Source: Pseudonocardia sp. T1-2H
GTDB lineage: Bacteria; Actinomycetota; Actinomycetes; Mycobacteriales; Pseudonocardiaceae
Assembly: GCF_038039215.1 (NCBI RefSeq)
Contig: NZ_JBBPCL010000001.1
Location: 4,960,001-5,024,000, forward strand
Direction of reading: 5' to 3'
DNA: 64,000 nucleotides
In this document: positions 7,436 through 17,485 of the stretch, in pieces
Layout: every line of letters begins with the position of its first letter
Numbering within the stretch: position 1 is the stretch's first letter
Made by a program: the position numbers and the translations under genes
Notes under the pieces: generated by a model
What the model was told of the DNA's origin: nothing
Database searches by the model: none
What the model saw: only the letters and a program-made list of their open reading frames with translations

Positions 7436-10400
7436 TTGGCTGCGACCAACGACCTGACCGTGCGTGACCAGATCACGCAGGGCGGTCTCTACTCCCCGCA
7501 AGACGAGCACGACGCCTGCGGCGTCGCGATGGTCGCCGACCTCAAGGGCCGACGCGACCACGGCATCGTGCAGAAGGCCCTCACGGCGTTGCTGCGCCTG
7601 GAGCACCGCGGCGCCCGCGGCGCCGAGGAGAACACCGGCGACGGCGCGGGCATCCTGATCCAGGTCCCGGACGAGTTCTACCGCGCCGTGGTGGACTTCG
7701 ACCTGCCCGAGGAGGGCGCGTACGCCACCGGCATCGCGTTCCTGCCGCAGGACGAGGCCGACGCGGAGAAGGCCGTCGCCACGATCAACGAGCTGGCCGC
7801 GGAGGAGAACCTCCGCGTGCTGGGCTGGCGCGGCTCCCCACGGACCCGGAGAAGGCGGACCTGGGCCCGAGCGCGCTGGCCGCCATGCCCGGGTTCAGGC
7901 AGCTGTTCGTCGCCGGCATCGAGACCGGCATCGTGAAGCCGCCGCCCGTCGGCATCGAGCTGGAGCGGCGCACCTTCTGCCTGCGCAAGCGGGTCGAGCA
8001 CGCCACCGGCGTCTACTTCCCGAGCCTGTCCCCGCGGACGATCGTCTACAAGGGGATGCTCGCGGAGCCGCAGGTCGAGGCGTTCTACCCGGACCTGTCG
8101 GACCCCCGCGTCACGAGTGCGATGGCGGTGGTGCACTCGCGGTTCTCGACGAACACGTTCCCGGCGTGGCCGCTGGCCCACCCGTACCGCTACGTCGCGC
8201 ACAACGGGGAGATCAACACCCTGCGCGGCAACCGGAACTGGATGAAGGCGCGCGAGGCGCTGCTGGCGTCCGAGGTCCTGCCGGGCAACCTGGACCGCCT
8301 GGTCCCGATCGTCACGCCGGACGCGTCGGACTCGGCGACCTTCGACGAGGTGCTGGAGCTGCTGCACCTCTCGGGCCGGTCACTGCCGCACGCCGTGCTG
8401 ATGATGATCCCCGAGGCGTGGGAGAACCACGCCGAGATGGACCCGAAGCGCCGCGCGTTCTACGAGTTCCACTCGAACCTGATGGAGCCGTGGGACGGGC
8501 CCGCGCTCGTCGCCTTCACCGACGGCACGCAGATCGGCGCGGTCCTGGACCGCAACGGCCTGCGGCCCGCCCGCTGGTGGCTGACCGAGGACGGTCTGGT
8601 CGTGCTGGCCTCGGAGGTCGGCGTCCTGGACGTCGAGCCGTCGAAGGTCGTGCGCAAGGGCCGGCTCGAGCCGGGCCGGATGTTCCTGGTCGACACCGAG
8701 GCCGGGAAGATCGTCGCGGACGAGGAGATCAAGGGCGAGCTGGCCGCGGCGCAGCCGTACGAGGAGTGGCTGCACGCGGGCCGCATCAAGCTCGAGGAGC
8801 TGCCCGAGCGGCAGCGCGAGATCCCCGCGCACGCCGAGCTGACCCTGCGTCAGCAGTCCTTCGGCTACACCGAGGAGGAGCTCACCCTCCTGCTCAAGCC
8901 GATGGCCGCCGCCGGTGCGGAGCCGATCGGCTCGATGGGCAACGACGCCCCGCTGGCCTTCATCTCGGAGAAGCCGCGGCAGATCTACGACTACTTCATC
9001 CAGCTGTTCGCGCAGATCACGAACCCGCCGCTGGACGCGATCCGCGAGGAGCTCGTCACCTCGCTGCGCTCGCTGCTGGGCCCGGAGCAGAACCTGCTCG
9101 ACGCGGGCGCGGCCACCTGCCGGCGGATCGTGCTGCCCTTCCCGGTGCTCGGCAACGACGACCTGGCGAAGATCGTCCACGTCAACGACGACGGTGACCT
9201 GCCCGGTTTCGCCTCCTACACCGTCAAGGGCGTGTTCCGCGCGGCCGACGGCGGCGAGGGCCTGGTCCGGCGGCTGCAGGAGATCCGCGGCGAGGTCTCC
9301 GAGGCCATCGCGGACGGCGCCCGCCTGATCGTGCTGTCCAGCCGCGGCGTCAACGCCGAGTTCGCGCCGATCCCGTCGCTGCTGCTCACCGGCGCCGTGC
9401 ACCACCACCTGGTGCGCGAGCGGACCCGCACCCAGGTCGGCCTGATCGTCGAGTCCGGGGACGCCCGCGAGGTGCACCACATCGCGCTGCTGCTCGGCTA
9501 CGGAGCGTCGGCGGTCAACCCGTACATGGCCATGGCCACCGTCGAGGACCTCGCCGAGCGCGGAGACCTCGACGTGGACGCGAAGACCGCGGCGAAGAAC
9601 CTGGTCAAGGCGCTCGGCAAGGGCGTGCGGAAGACGATGTCGAAGATGGGCATCTCGACCGTCGCGTCCTACACCGGCGCGCAGATCTTCGAGGCGGTCG
9701 GGCTCGGCAAGGACGTGGTCGAGGCCTGTTTCGCGGGCACCACGTCCCGCCTCGGCGGCGTCGGCTTCGAGGTGCTCGCCGAGGAGGTCCTCAAGCACCA
9801 CCGCCGGGCCTTCCCCGCGGACGGCACCCGGGCGAGCCACCGGGCGCTCACCACGGGCGGCGAGTACCAGTGGCGGCGCGAGGGCGAGCTGCACCTGTTC
9901 AACCCGCAGACCGTCTTCAAGCTCCAGCACTCGACCCGCTCCGGCCGGTACGAGATCTTCAAGGAGTACACGAAGGCCGTCGACGACCAGTCGAAGCGGC
10001 TGATGACGCTGCGTGGGCTGTTCACCTTCAAGGAGGGCGCCCGCGAGCCCGTCCCGATCGACGAGGTCGAGCCGGTCGAGTCGATCGTCAAGCGGTTCGG
10101 CACGGGCGCGATCTCCTACGGCTCGATCAGCCAGGAGATGCACCAGACCCTCGCCATCGCGATGAACCGCCTCGGCGGTCGGTCGAACACCGGTGAGGGC
10201 GGCGAGGACCCGGACCGCTTCACCCCGGACGCGAACGGCGACAGCCGGCGCAGCGCGGTGAAGCAGGTCGCGTCGGGACGCTTCGGCGTGACGAGCGAGT
10301 ACCTGGTCAACGCGGACGACATCCAGATCAAGATCGCGCAGGGCGCCAAGCCCGGCGAGGGTGGCCAGCTGCCCGGCAGCAAGGTCTACCCGTGGATCGC

Positions 10401-12021
10401 GACGACCCGGTACTCGACGCCCGGCGTCGGGCTGATCTCGCCGCCGCCGCACCACGACATCTACTCGATCGAGGACATCAAGCAGCTCATCCACGACCTG
10501 AAGAACGCCAACCCGAAGGCCCGCATCCACGTCAAGCTGGTCAGCCAGCTCGGGGTCGGGACGGTCGCGGCGGGCGTCGCGAAGGCGTACTCCGACGTCG
10601 TGCTCATCTCCGGGCACGACGGCGGGACGGGTGCCTCGCCGCTGTCGTCGATCAAGCACGCGGGTGGCCCGTGGAAGCTCGGCCTGGCCGAGACCCAGCA
10701 GACGCTGCTGGCGAACAACCTGCGGGACCGGATCGTCGTGCAGACCGACGGCCAGCTCAAGACCGGCCGGGACGTCGTCATCGCGGCCCTGCTCGGGGCC
10801 GAGGAGTACGGCTTCGCGACGGCGCCGCTGGTGGTGTCGGGCTGCATCATGATGCGGGTCTGTCACCTGGACACCTGCCCGGTCGGCGTGGCGACGCAGA
10901 ACCCGGTGCTGCGCGAGAAGTTCGACGGGCGGCCCGAGTACGTCGTCAACTTCATGCGGTTCGTCGCCGAGGAGGTGCGCGAGTACCTGGCGCAGCTCGG
11001 CTTCCGGTCCCTCGAGGAGGCCGTCGGGCACGCGGAGCTGCTCGACACCGACGCGGCGGTGCACCACTGGAAGACCGAGGGCCTGGACCTACGGCCGGTG
11101 TTCTACACGCCGGAGCTGCCCGAGGGCGCGTCCCGGCACCAGACCCGCAGTCAGGACCACGGGCTGGACAAGGCGCTGGACAACACGATGATCCAGTTGG
11201 CCGAGGGCGCCCTGCGCTCCGGGGACAAGGTCCGGCTGGACCTCCCGGTGCGCAACGTCAACCGGACCGTCGGGACGATGCTCGGCTACGAGCTGACGAA
11301 GCAGTGGGGCCGCGAGGGCCTGCCGGACGACACGATCGACATCACGCTGACCGGCTCGGCCGGGCAGTCGCTCGGGGCGTTCGTGCCGAAGGGCATCACG
11401 CTGCGGATGATCGGGGACACGAACGACTTCTTCGGCAAGGGCCTCTCCGGCGGCCGGCTGACCCTGCGGCCGGACCCGGAGGCGCCGTTCGCCGCCGAGG
11501 AGAACATCATCGCGGGCAACGTCATCCTCTACGGGGCGACGTCCGGCGAGATGTACATCCGCGGCATCGTCGGCGAGCGCTTCTGCGTCCGGAACTCCGG
11601 GGCGGTCGCGGTCGTCGAGGGCGTGGGCGACCACGGCTGCGAGTACATGACGGGCGGCAAGGTCGTCGTCCTGGGCAAGGTCGGGCGCAACTTCGCGGCC
11701 GGCATGTCCGGCGGGGTCGCGTACGTGCTGGACCTGCACGCGGACGACAACTTCCTGGCCAAGCGGGTCAACCCGGAGATGGTGGATCTGGACCCCCTCG
11801 ACGAGGAGGACCGCGAGTTCCTGCGGGCCGCGGTCGAGAAGCACCACGCCGAGACCGACTCCCCCGTCGCGCACGCGCTGCTGGCGGACTGGGACGCGGC
11901 CTGCGAGCGCTTCGGCAAGGTCATGCCGAAGGACTACAAGCGGGTCCTGCAGGCCCGCGAGCAGGCGGAGAAGGACGGCCGCAACGTGGACGAGGCGATC
12001 ATGGAGGCGGCTCATGGCTGA
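7436..12021 (+). CDS. gltB: glutamate synthase large subunit (reading frame broken by one base)
   Basis: Makes glutamate from glutamine and 2-oxoglutarate with GltD. The start is TTG behind AGGAGGAGC. Cys28 in [10 protein letters not shown] is the expected N-terminal nucleophile after propeptide removal. The class-II amidotransferase, central, FMN/3Fe-4S synthase ([17 protein letters not shown]) and C-terminal GXGXG-type domains all follow. The frame breaks near 7831-7842: the first 135 or so codons are in one frame and the remaining 1,390 in another. Restoring one base gives 1,528 residues, the normal length. It overlaps gltD by 8 nt. The break is probably a sequencing error, because everything downstream is intact. 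Confidence 0.93.
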
Positions 12022-13465
12022 CCCGAAGGGCTTCCTGACCACCCCGCGCGAGAACCCGAAGCGCAGGCCGGTGGACCTGCGCCTGATGGACTGGCGCGAG
12101 GTCTACGAGGACTTCCCGCACGACCACCTGGAGAAGCAGGCCGGGCGCTGCATGAACTGCGGCATCCCGTTCTGTCACCAGGGCTGCCCCCTGGGGAACC
12201 TGATCCCCGAGTGGAACGACCTCGTGTGGCGCAAGGACTGGCGCGAGGCGATCGAGCGGCTGCACGCGACGAACAACTTCCCGGAGTTCACCGGGACGTT
12301 GTGCCCCGCCCCGTGCGAGGCGGCGTGCGTGCTGGCGATCAACAACGACGCCGTCACCATCAAGCAGGTCGAGATCGAGATCATCGACCGCGCCTGGGAG
12401 GAGGGCTGGGTCCCGCCGCAGCCCGCCGAGACGAAGACCGGCAAGAAGGTCGCCGTCGTCGGGTCGGGTCCGTCGGGGCTCGCCGCCGCGCAGCAGCTCA
12501 CCCGCGCCGGGCACGACGTCGTCGTGTTCGAGCGGGCGGACCGCATCGGCGGGCTGCTCCGCTACGGCATCCCCGAGTTCAAGATGGAGAAGTCGCGGCT
12601 GGACCGCCGACTCGCCCAGATGCAGGCCGAGGGCACGCACTTCCGGGCCTCGGTCGACGTCGGGACGGACGTCACCGCGGCGCAGCTCCGCGAGGACTAC
12701 GACGCCGTCGTGCTCGCCGCCGGGGCGACGGCCTGGCGGGACCTGCCGGCCAAGGGCCGGGACCTCGAGGGCATCTACCAGGCGATGGAGTTCCTGCCGT
12801 GGGCCAACCACGTGCAGCAGGGCGACATCGACGCCCCGAAGATCACCGCCGAGGGCAAGCACGTGGTGATCATCGGCGGCGGTGACACCGGGGCGGACTG
12901 CCTCGGCACGTCGCACCGCCAGGGCGCCGCGTCGGTGACCCAGCTGGAGATCATGCCGACGCCGCCGGAGCACCGGACCGAGGGCATGCCCTGGCCGACG
13001 TACCCGATGGTCTACCGGGTCTCCTCGGCGCACGAGGAGGGTGGCGAGCGGCTGTTCTCGGTCAACACCACCGAGTTCGTCGACGACGGCACCGGCAAGG
13101 TCAAGGCGCTGCGCCTGGTCGAGGTGAAGCGCGGGGAGAAGGGCTTCGACCCGGTCCCCGGCACCGAGAAGGAGATCCCGGCGGACCTGGTCCTGCTGGC
13201 GATGGGCTTCGTCGGGCCGGAGAAGGGCAAGCTCCTCACGGACCTGGACGTCGACCTGGACGAGCGGGGCAACGTCGCGCGGGACGACAGCTACATGTCC
13301 AGCGTCGACGGCGTGTTCGTCGCCGGGGACATGGGCCGCGGCCAGTCGCTGATCGTGTGGGCGATCGCGGAGGGCCGCTCGGCCGCCGCGGGCGTGGACG
13401 CGTACCTGACGGGCCGGGACTTCCTCCCGCGCCCGATCAACCCGACGGACCGCCAGATCGCTTGA
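12014..13465 (+). CDS. gltD: glutamate synthase small subunit (NADPH-dependent)
   Basis: A 483-residue flavoprotein that passes electrons from NAD(P)H to GltB. The N-terminal Fe-S region has [17 protein letters not shown] and [12 protein letters not shown] cysteine clusters. The FAD-binding motif [15 protein letters not shown] lies near residue 153, the NAD(P)H-binding GGGDTGADC near 293, and [14 protein letters not shown] near 436. The start overlaps the gltB end by 8 nt, so the pair is coupled. A strong terminator follows. Confidence 0.96.
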   Translation: MADPKGFLTTPRENPKRRPVDLRLMDWREVYEDFPHDHLEKQAGRCMNCGIPFCHQGCPLGNLIPEWNDLVWRKDWREAIERLHATNNFPEFTGTLCPAPCEAACVLAINNDAVTIKQVEIEIIDRAWEEGWVPPQPAETKTGKKVAVVGSGPSGLAAAQQLTRAGHDVVVFERADRIGGLLRYGIPEFKMEKSRLDRRLAQMQAEGTHFRASVDVGTDVTAAQLREDYDAVVLAAGATAWRDLPAKGRDLEGIYQAMEFLPWANHVQQGDIDAPKITAEGKHVVIIGGGDTGADCLGTSHRQGAASVTQLEIMPTPPEHRTEGMPWPTYPMVYRVSSAHEEGGERLFSVNTTEFVDDGTGKVKALRLVEVKRGEKGFDPVPGTEKEIPADLVLLAMGFVGPEKGKLLTDLDVDLDERGNVARDDSYMSSVDGVFVAGDMGRGQSLIVWAIAEGRSAAAGVDAYLTGRDFLPRPINPTDRQIA

Positions 13466-13474
13466 TCCGCACCC

Positions 13475-13512
13475 GGAGAGGGCCCGGCCGCCGACGCGGC
13501 CGGGCCCTCTCC
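13475..13512 (+). terminator. intrinsic terminator after gltBD
   Basis: A perfect 17-bp inverted repeat (GGAGAGGGCCCGGCCGC and its complement) with a 4-nt loop, 10 bp after the gltD stop. It probably works in both directions, since the next gene is convergent. Confidence 0.85.
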
Positions 13513-13621
13513 GCGTTCCGGCCTCGGCCTCCGGCGCTCGAGTGGCTCGAGCAGCGCAGGCTGACGCTTGAGCCGCTCGGGCGGCGGGGCGGTCCGGCGG
13601 CGGGGCTCGGGCGTCGGGGCC

Positions 13622-14644
13622 TCAGGCGTCGGGGGTGGCGAACGTCGGGCCGTAACGTTCCAGGACCCTCGCCCGGACGGTCTCGTCGTTGCGCGGCACC
13701 GGCTCCAGGAAGATCTCCTCGAGGTCCGCGAACTCCGCCCGCAGCTGCGCGTCGATGTCCACGCAGGTCCGCTCGACGTCCGCGGCCCCGAGGGTGTCCA
13801 CGAAGTCGATCCGGGCGCAGACCAGCACGCTGTCCGTGCCGAGCATCATCGTCAGCAGGTCGACGACGGCCTCCACCTCCGGGCGCGCCGCCAGCCGGTC
13901 CCGCACGGCGAACACGAGCTTGCGGTCCGCCTGCCGGCCGATCAGCAGGCCCTTGTTGGTGCGGCCCAGCACGTACGCGACGCCCGCCAGCATCAGCCCG
14001 ATCAGCAGCGACGCCAGGCCGTCCCAGAACGCGGAGCCGGTGAGCTGGTGCAGCCCGACTCCCCCGAACGCCAGCAGCAGCCCGAGCAGCGCCGCGCTGT
14101 CCTCGAAGAAGACCGTCTTCACCGTCGGGTCGTCCGTGGTGCGCAGCCACGCGCGGAAGCCCACGTTCTCCGCGGCGGCCTCGTTCCGCACCTGCCGGAC
14201 CGCCTGCAGCCAGGACGTTCCCTCCAGTAGGAACGACGCCCCGAGCACGGCGTAGGCCACCCACGCGAGCGTCTGCTCGTTCTCCCCGCCGAGGATCGTC
14301 GAGATGCCCTCGTAGATCGCGAACACCGCCCCGGAGACGAAGATCGACACTGCGGCGATGAGCGACCAGAAGAACCGCTCCTTGCCGTAGCCGAAGGGGT
14401 GCCTGCGGTCCGGACGTTTCACCGAGCGGCGCAGCGCCGTGAGCAGCAGGCCCTCGGTGGCCGTGTCCGCGGCCGAGTGCGCGGCCTCGGCGAACATCGC
14501 GGCGGAGCCGGTGAACAGCGCCGCGACGAGCTTCAGCACGCCGATCGCGAGGTTCGCCCCGCCCGCGATCAGGACGGTCAGGGTGCTCTCGCCGCCCCCG
14601 TTCTCCTTGTCCGGAGCCCTGTCGTCCGCCTCGGTGCCCGCCAC
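13622..14644 (-). CDS. cation diffusion facilitator (CDF) family metal exporter
   Basis: A 340-residue inner-membrane protein, probably a Zn2+/Mn2+/Fe2+:H+ antiporter. Hydrophobic segments lie about at 25-45, 50-65, 95-115, 130-150, 180-200 and 205-225. Metal-site motifs are HSAAD in TM2 and EDSAA in TM5. The CDF signature RRHPFGYGKERFFW lies near 80, and the C-terminal cytoplasmic domain covers about 250-340. The start chosen is the GTG giving VAGTEADD; the open frame extends much further upstream but without CDF character. Substrate is not certain. Confidence 0.88.
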   Translation of the reverse strand: MAGTEADDRAPDKENGGGESTLTVLIAGGANLAIGVLKLVAALFTGSAAMFAEAAHSAADTATEGLLLTALRRSVKRPDRRHPFGYGKERFFWSLIAAVSIFVSGAVFAIYEGISTILGGENEQTLAWVAYAVLGASFLLEGTSWLQAVRQVRNEAAAENVGFRAWLRTTDDPTVKTVFFEDSAALLGLLLAFGGVGLHQLTGSAFWDGLASLLIGLMLAGVAYVLGRTNKGLLIGRQADRKLVFAVRDRLAARPEVEAVVDLLTMMLGTDSVLVCARIDFVDTLGAADVERTCVDIDAQLRAEFADLEEIFLEPVPRNDETVRARVLERYGPTFATPDA

Positions 14645-15026
14645 GCGGCGACTGTAGCCCCGCGGATCCTCACCGACCGCGCGTAGCGTCCGCCGCGTGA
14701 CCGCCACGCCCAGCCGTCGTCGCGCTCGCGGCGGCGAGCTTCCACGCCGTGGCCCGGACCAGCGGGGGTACGGCCGCAGCGACGCGCCGGAGGCCGTCGA
14801 GCCGGGGTGCGGGCACTGGACCCAGCAGGAACGCCCCGCCGAGGTGAGCACGCACTGATCGCGTTCGCCCGTTCGGTGGGGAGCTGAGCACCGAAGAAGT
14901 TGCACCGGCACGGAACTAGCCCCGGGTACTACCGGTCGTCGCGCACGGACCGCCGCTCGGCTGTGGAGGGGTGAGCGGGACGAATCAACCCACAACTCCC
15001 GTGCATCCGACGCGTTGAACTGATCA

Positions 15027-15065
15027 CCGGTGCCGGTGGAACTGGGGAGCCCCCACCGGCACCGG
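15027..15065 (-). terminator. hairpin terminator after nitroreductase-family gene
   Basis: A 13-bp inverted repeat (CCGGTGCCGGTGG / CCACCGGCACCGG) with a 13-nt loop, 28 bp past the stop of the adjacent minus-strand gene. The rest of 14645-15026 shows no recognisable gene; a 53-codon GTG frame at 14697 has no family resemblance. Confidence 0.65.
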
Positions 15066-15092
15066 ACAGCAATCGCGCGGTGCCACCCGGGA

Positions 15093-15545
15093 TCAGGACG
15101 CGATCCGGAACACCGGGAAGCCCGGTGCGACCGCGAGCAGCTCCTCGTCCGAGGACGTCGCGTCGATCCCGTCGAAGAACCGGCCGACCTCCCAGGCCCA
15201 CCTGCGCAGGTACTCCCGCAGCACCGGCGGCTTGTCCGCATCCGGCAGCTCCACCGCGGTGAACGCCTCGGCCCTGCGCCCCCGCCGCAGCTCCCCGCCG
15301 CCCGCGGCCCGCATGTTGCGCACCCACTGGGTGTGCCCGCGCGGCGCGACGAGGTAGCGCTCGCCGTCGACCGTCATCGGGTTCACCGGGACCGTGCGCC
15401 ACTCGCCGCTCGTCCGGCCCCTGACGGCCAGGACGCGGCTGCCCGCCACGCTCAGGCCCGTCCTCGTCAGCCGGGCGACGACCGTGCCGAACAGCTCGTC
15501 GGCGCGCTTCGGGGCGAGGTAACGGGGCTTCGCGTCCATGGCCAT
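15093..15545 (-). CDS. deazaflavin (F420)-dependent nitroreductase family protein
   Basis: A 150-residue protein of the Ddn-like split-barrel family. It has the conserved block GRTSGEWRTVPVNPM, then GERYLVAPRGHTQWVRN, then a C-terminal segment with LREYLRRW. These enzymes use F420H2 or flavin to reduce quinones or nitro compounds. The start is the ATG with GAGGAG three bases upstream. Two identical palindromic operators lie just upstream, so the gene is probably repressed by a TetR-type regulator that is not adjacent. Confidence 0.82.
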   Translation of the reverse strand: MAMDAKPRYLAPKRADELFGTVVARLTRTGLSVAGSRVLAVRGRTSGEWRTVPVNPMTVDGERYLVAPRGHTQWVRNMRAAGGGELRRGRRAEAFTAVELPDADKPPVLREYLRRWAWEVGRFFDGIDATSSDEELLAVAPGFPVFRIAS

Positions 15546-15561
15546 TGCTCCTCCTCAGATC

Positions 15562-15627
15562 GAGAGCAGTGCTCTCTGATGAGAGGAGTGAACACCCCGG
15601 ACGACATCGAGTCAAGAGCAGTGCTCT
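15562..15627. promoter_or_regulatory. paired palindromic operators (AGAGCA-G-TGCTCT)
   Basis: The 13-bp palindrome AGAGCAGTGCTCT occurs twice, at 15563-15575 (extended to 15 bp with flanking G/C) and 15615-15627. The centres are 52 bp apart, about five helical turns. The first copy lies just upstream of the ribosome site of the nitroreductase-family gene; the second lies beside the end of the 88-residue gene. Size, symmetry and spacing fit a TetR-family dimer operator. Confidence 0.7.
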
Positions 15628-15629
15628 CG

Positions 15630-15896
15630 TCACATACGACTGTTCTCCGCGAGTTCGAGCTCGAAGGCGTCGTCGCCGATCCAGACGCGCACGCCCTCGG
15701 CGTCGTCGGTGATGTAGCCGTCCTCCTCCTCACCGAGCTCGCGGGAGGCCCCCAGGGCGAGGGCGGAGAAGGCGATCCGGCCGCCACCGAGGTCGACGGG
15801 CCGGTACTCGCGGGCCAGCCGCGCGGTGCGGCTCTCCGTGGCGAGCCACTCCGCGTTCGCCTCACCGACGTCGACGACCCAGCTGTCATTGCGCAC
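15630..15896 (-). CDS. small acidic hypothetical protein
   Basis: An 88-residue acidic protein starting at GTG (VRNDSWVVDVGEANAEW) and ending NSRM. No signal peptide, membrane segment or known motif is seen; the C-terminal half is rich in Glu and Asp (ELGEEEDGYITDD). The open frame continues upstream, but the codons before the GTG look non-coding. It is on the same strand as the nitroreductase-family gene and separated from it by the paired operators. Function unknown. Confidence 0.5.
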   Translation of the reverse strand: MRNDSWVVDVGEANAEWLATESRTARLAREYRPVDLGGGRIAFSALALGASRELGEEEDGYITDDAEGVRVWIGDDAFELELAENSRM

Positions 15897-15958
15897 GAGC
15901 GCAGTGTCCGTGCCGCAGCGGGCTTCCGGCGTCTCAGATCGAGACGGTGATCCGAACC

Positions 15959-16630
15959 TCAGCGTCCGGAGAGCGCCGGCTCGGCAGCGGCCGCCGTGAC
16001 GGCTGCGAGCTCGCGATCGAGCCCGCGGCGACGGCGGATCGCCCCGCGGATCCGGCGGACCAGCTCGAAGCCACCGCCGGTGAGGATCGCCATCGCGATG
16101 CCGGCTGCCAGGCAGAGCAGGGGGTTCCCGCGGGTCATCGGGCCGAGGACCAGCCCGACCAGCAGCATGTAGAGGCTCCACACGGCCGAGCTCGCGGTCG
16201 TCGCCGGGAGGAAGCGGCGCAGCGGTAGCCGCACCCGGCCCGCGGCGGCGGTGCTCACCAGGCGGCCGCCGGGCACCAGCCGGGCCCCGACGAGCGAGAC
16301 CTCCGGCCGGGAGTGCAGGTTGCGGCGCACCCAGGCGCCGATGCCGCAGTTCTTCTCCGCACCGCGCAGGATCCGGTTCGACGAGCGGCCGAGGGAGTAC
16401 ACGAGGACGTCCCCGAGCACCGATCCGAGCATCGAGGCGACGAAGAGGCCGAGCACCGCGGCGAGGTCGTGCGTGCCGAAGGCGGCCGCGGCGGCGGACA
16501 TCAGCAGGGTCTCGCTCGGGAGAACCGGGAACGGACCGTCGAGCGCGATGAGGACGACGAGGACCGGCAGCAGCCAGATGCTGTGCAGGACGGCGTCGAA
16601 GGCCGCGATCACACCGAACAGCTCGTGCAC
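15959..16630 (-). CDS. DedA/VTT family membrane protein
   Basis: A 223-residue integral membrane protein with about five hydrophobic segments. It carries the DedA-type features: acidic residue and Pro in the first re-entrant region (DGPFPVLPSETLL), the G-x-x-x-G segment SMLGSVLGDVLVY, and the conserved ARLVPGGRLVSTAAAG with its essential Arg. DedA proteins are linked to phospholipid flipping and membrane homeostasis. A positively charged C-terminal tail follows. It appears monocistronic. Confidence 0.85.
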   Translation of the reverse strand: MHELFGVIAAFDAVLHSIWLLPVLVVLIALDGPFPVLPSETLLMSAAAAAFGTHDLAAVLGLFVASMLGSVLGDVLVYSLGRSSNRILRGAEKNCGIGAWVRRNLHSRPEVSLVGARLVPGGRLVSTAAAGRVRLPLRRFLPATTASSAVWSLYMLLVGLVLGPMTRGNPLLCLAAGIAMAILTGGGFELVRRIRGAIRRRRGLDRELAAVTAAAAEPALSGR

Positions 16631-16825
16631 GAGTGCCCTTTCTGCATCGGGTGTGGCTCTGGCGGGCCCGTCGTGCGGCCGCCCTGTCGGGAGACGCCCT
16701 CCAGGGTGACAGACCTTTCCCGGAAGCTCGGTGGGGCTACCCCCCGCGTTTCACCTGTGGTCAGCCACACGCCCGCCGAGTGCGACGAACGGTGGCGTGT
16801 CGGGGACCGCGTGTACGTTCCGCGC

Positions 16826-17353
16826 GTGACCGGATACGCCGTCCTGCTCCGAGGCATCAACGTCGGCGGCAACAAGAAGGTTCCGATGGCGGACCTGCGG
16901 ACGCTGCTCGAGGGTCTCGGCTACGGCGACGTGCGCACCTACCTGCAGAGCGGCAACGCGGTCGTCACCACGGACGAGCCCGCGGCGACCGTGGCGAAAC
17001 GCTGCGAGGCCGCGATCACGGAGGCGTTCGGCATGGACGTGCGGTGCCTGGTGCTCTCCGGCGCGGAACTGCGGGAGCTGGCGGACGCGCACCCGCTGCG
17101 GGACGTCGCGGACAACGGCTCCCGGATGCTCGCTCTCTTCCTTCTCGATCCCCCGCCAGCCGATGCCGCGGATCCCGCCGAGCTGGACCCGCAGCGCATT
17201 CGGGTGGCGGACCGGGTGATCTACCAGTGGTGCCCGGACGGGATCTCGAACGCGCCGGACGTCGCGGCGTTCGTCCGGAAGAGCTGGAAGGTGCCCGTCA
17301 CCGGCCGGAACTGGAACACCGTCGAGAAGTTGTTGGCCCTGCTCGGTGCCTGA
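16826..17353 (+). CDS. DUF1697 family protein, probably leaderless transcript
   Basis: A 175-residue cytosolic protein with the DUF1697 signature: YAVLLRGINVGGNKKVPMADL at the start, YLQSGNAVV near 40, and a C-terminal TGRNWNTVEKLLAL. The biochemical role is unknown. The start is GTG. A good -10 hexamer TACGTT (16814-16819) ends 6 nt before it and no ribosome site is seen, so the message probably begins at the start codon, as for many actinobacterial genes. Confidence 0.85.
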   Translation: MTGYAVLLRGINVGGNKKVPMADLRTLLEGLGYGDVRTYLQSGNAVVTTDEPAATVAKRCEAAITEAFGMDVRCLVLSGAELRELADAHPLRDVADNGSRMLALFLLDPPPADAADPAELDPQRIRVADRVIYQWCPDGISNAPDVAAFVRKSWKVPVTGRNWNTVEKLLALLGA

Positions 17354-17485
17354 CGGCGGTGGCCACTCAGCGGGGCTCACGAAGGAGTGGGTTCCCGGGT
17401 TCGCCGCCGGACCCGCCGCGACGGGCAGATAAGGTCCGCCTGGCAGCCGCTCCGCCGAGGGCAGGGCACGACGGATCGGGGGATC

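Noticed and set aside
7099-7476. 125-codon minus-strand frame upstream of gltB
   Set aside because: Overlaps the gltB start and ribosome site on the opposite strand; no protein-like features.
8380-11067. 895-codon open frame antisense to gltB
   Set aside because: A shadow of gltB codon bias; sequence is low-complexity Arg/Leu/Val/Asp with no family resemblance, and gltB is clearly the real gene.
14697-14858. 53-codon GTG frame upstream of the CDF gene
   Set aside because: No ribosome site and an Arg/Gly/Pro-rich product without motifs.
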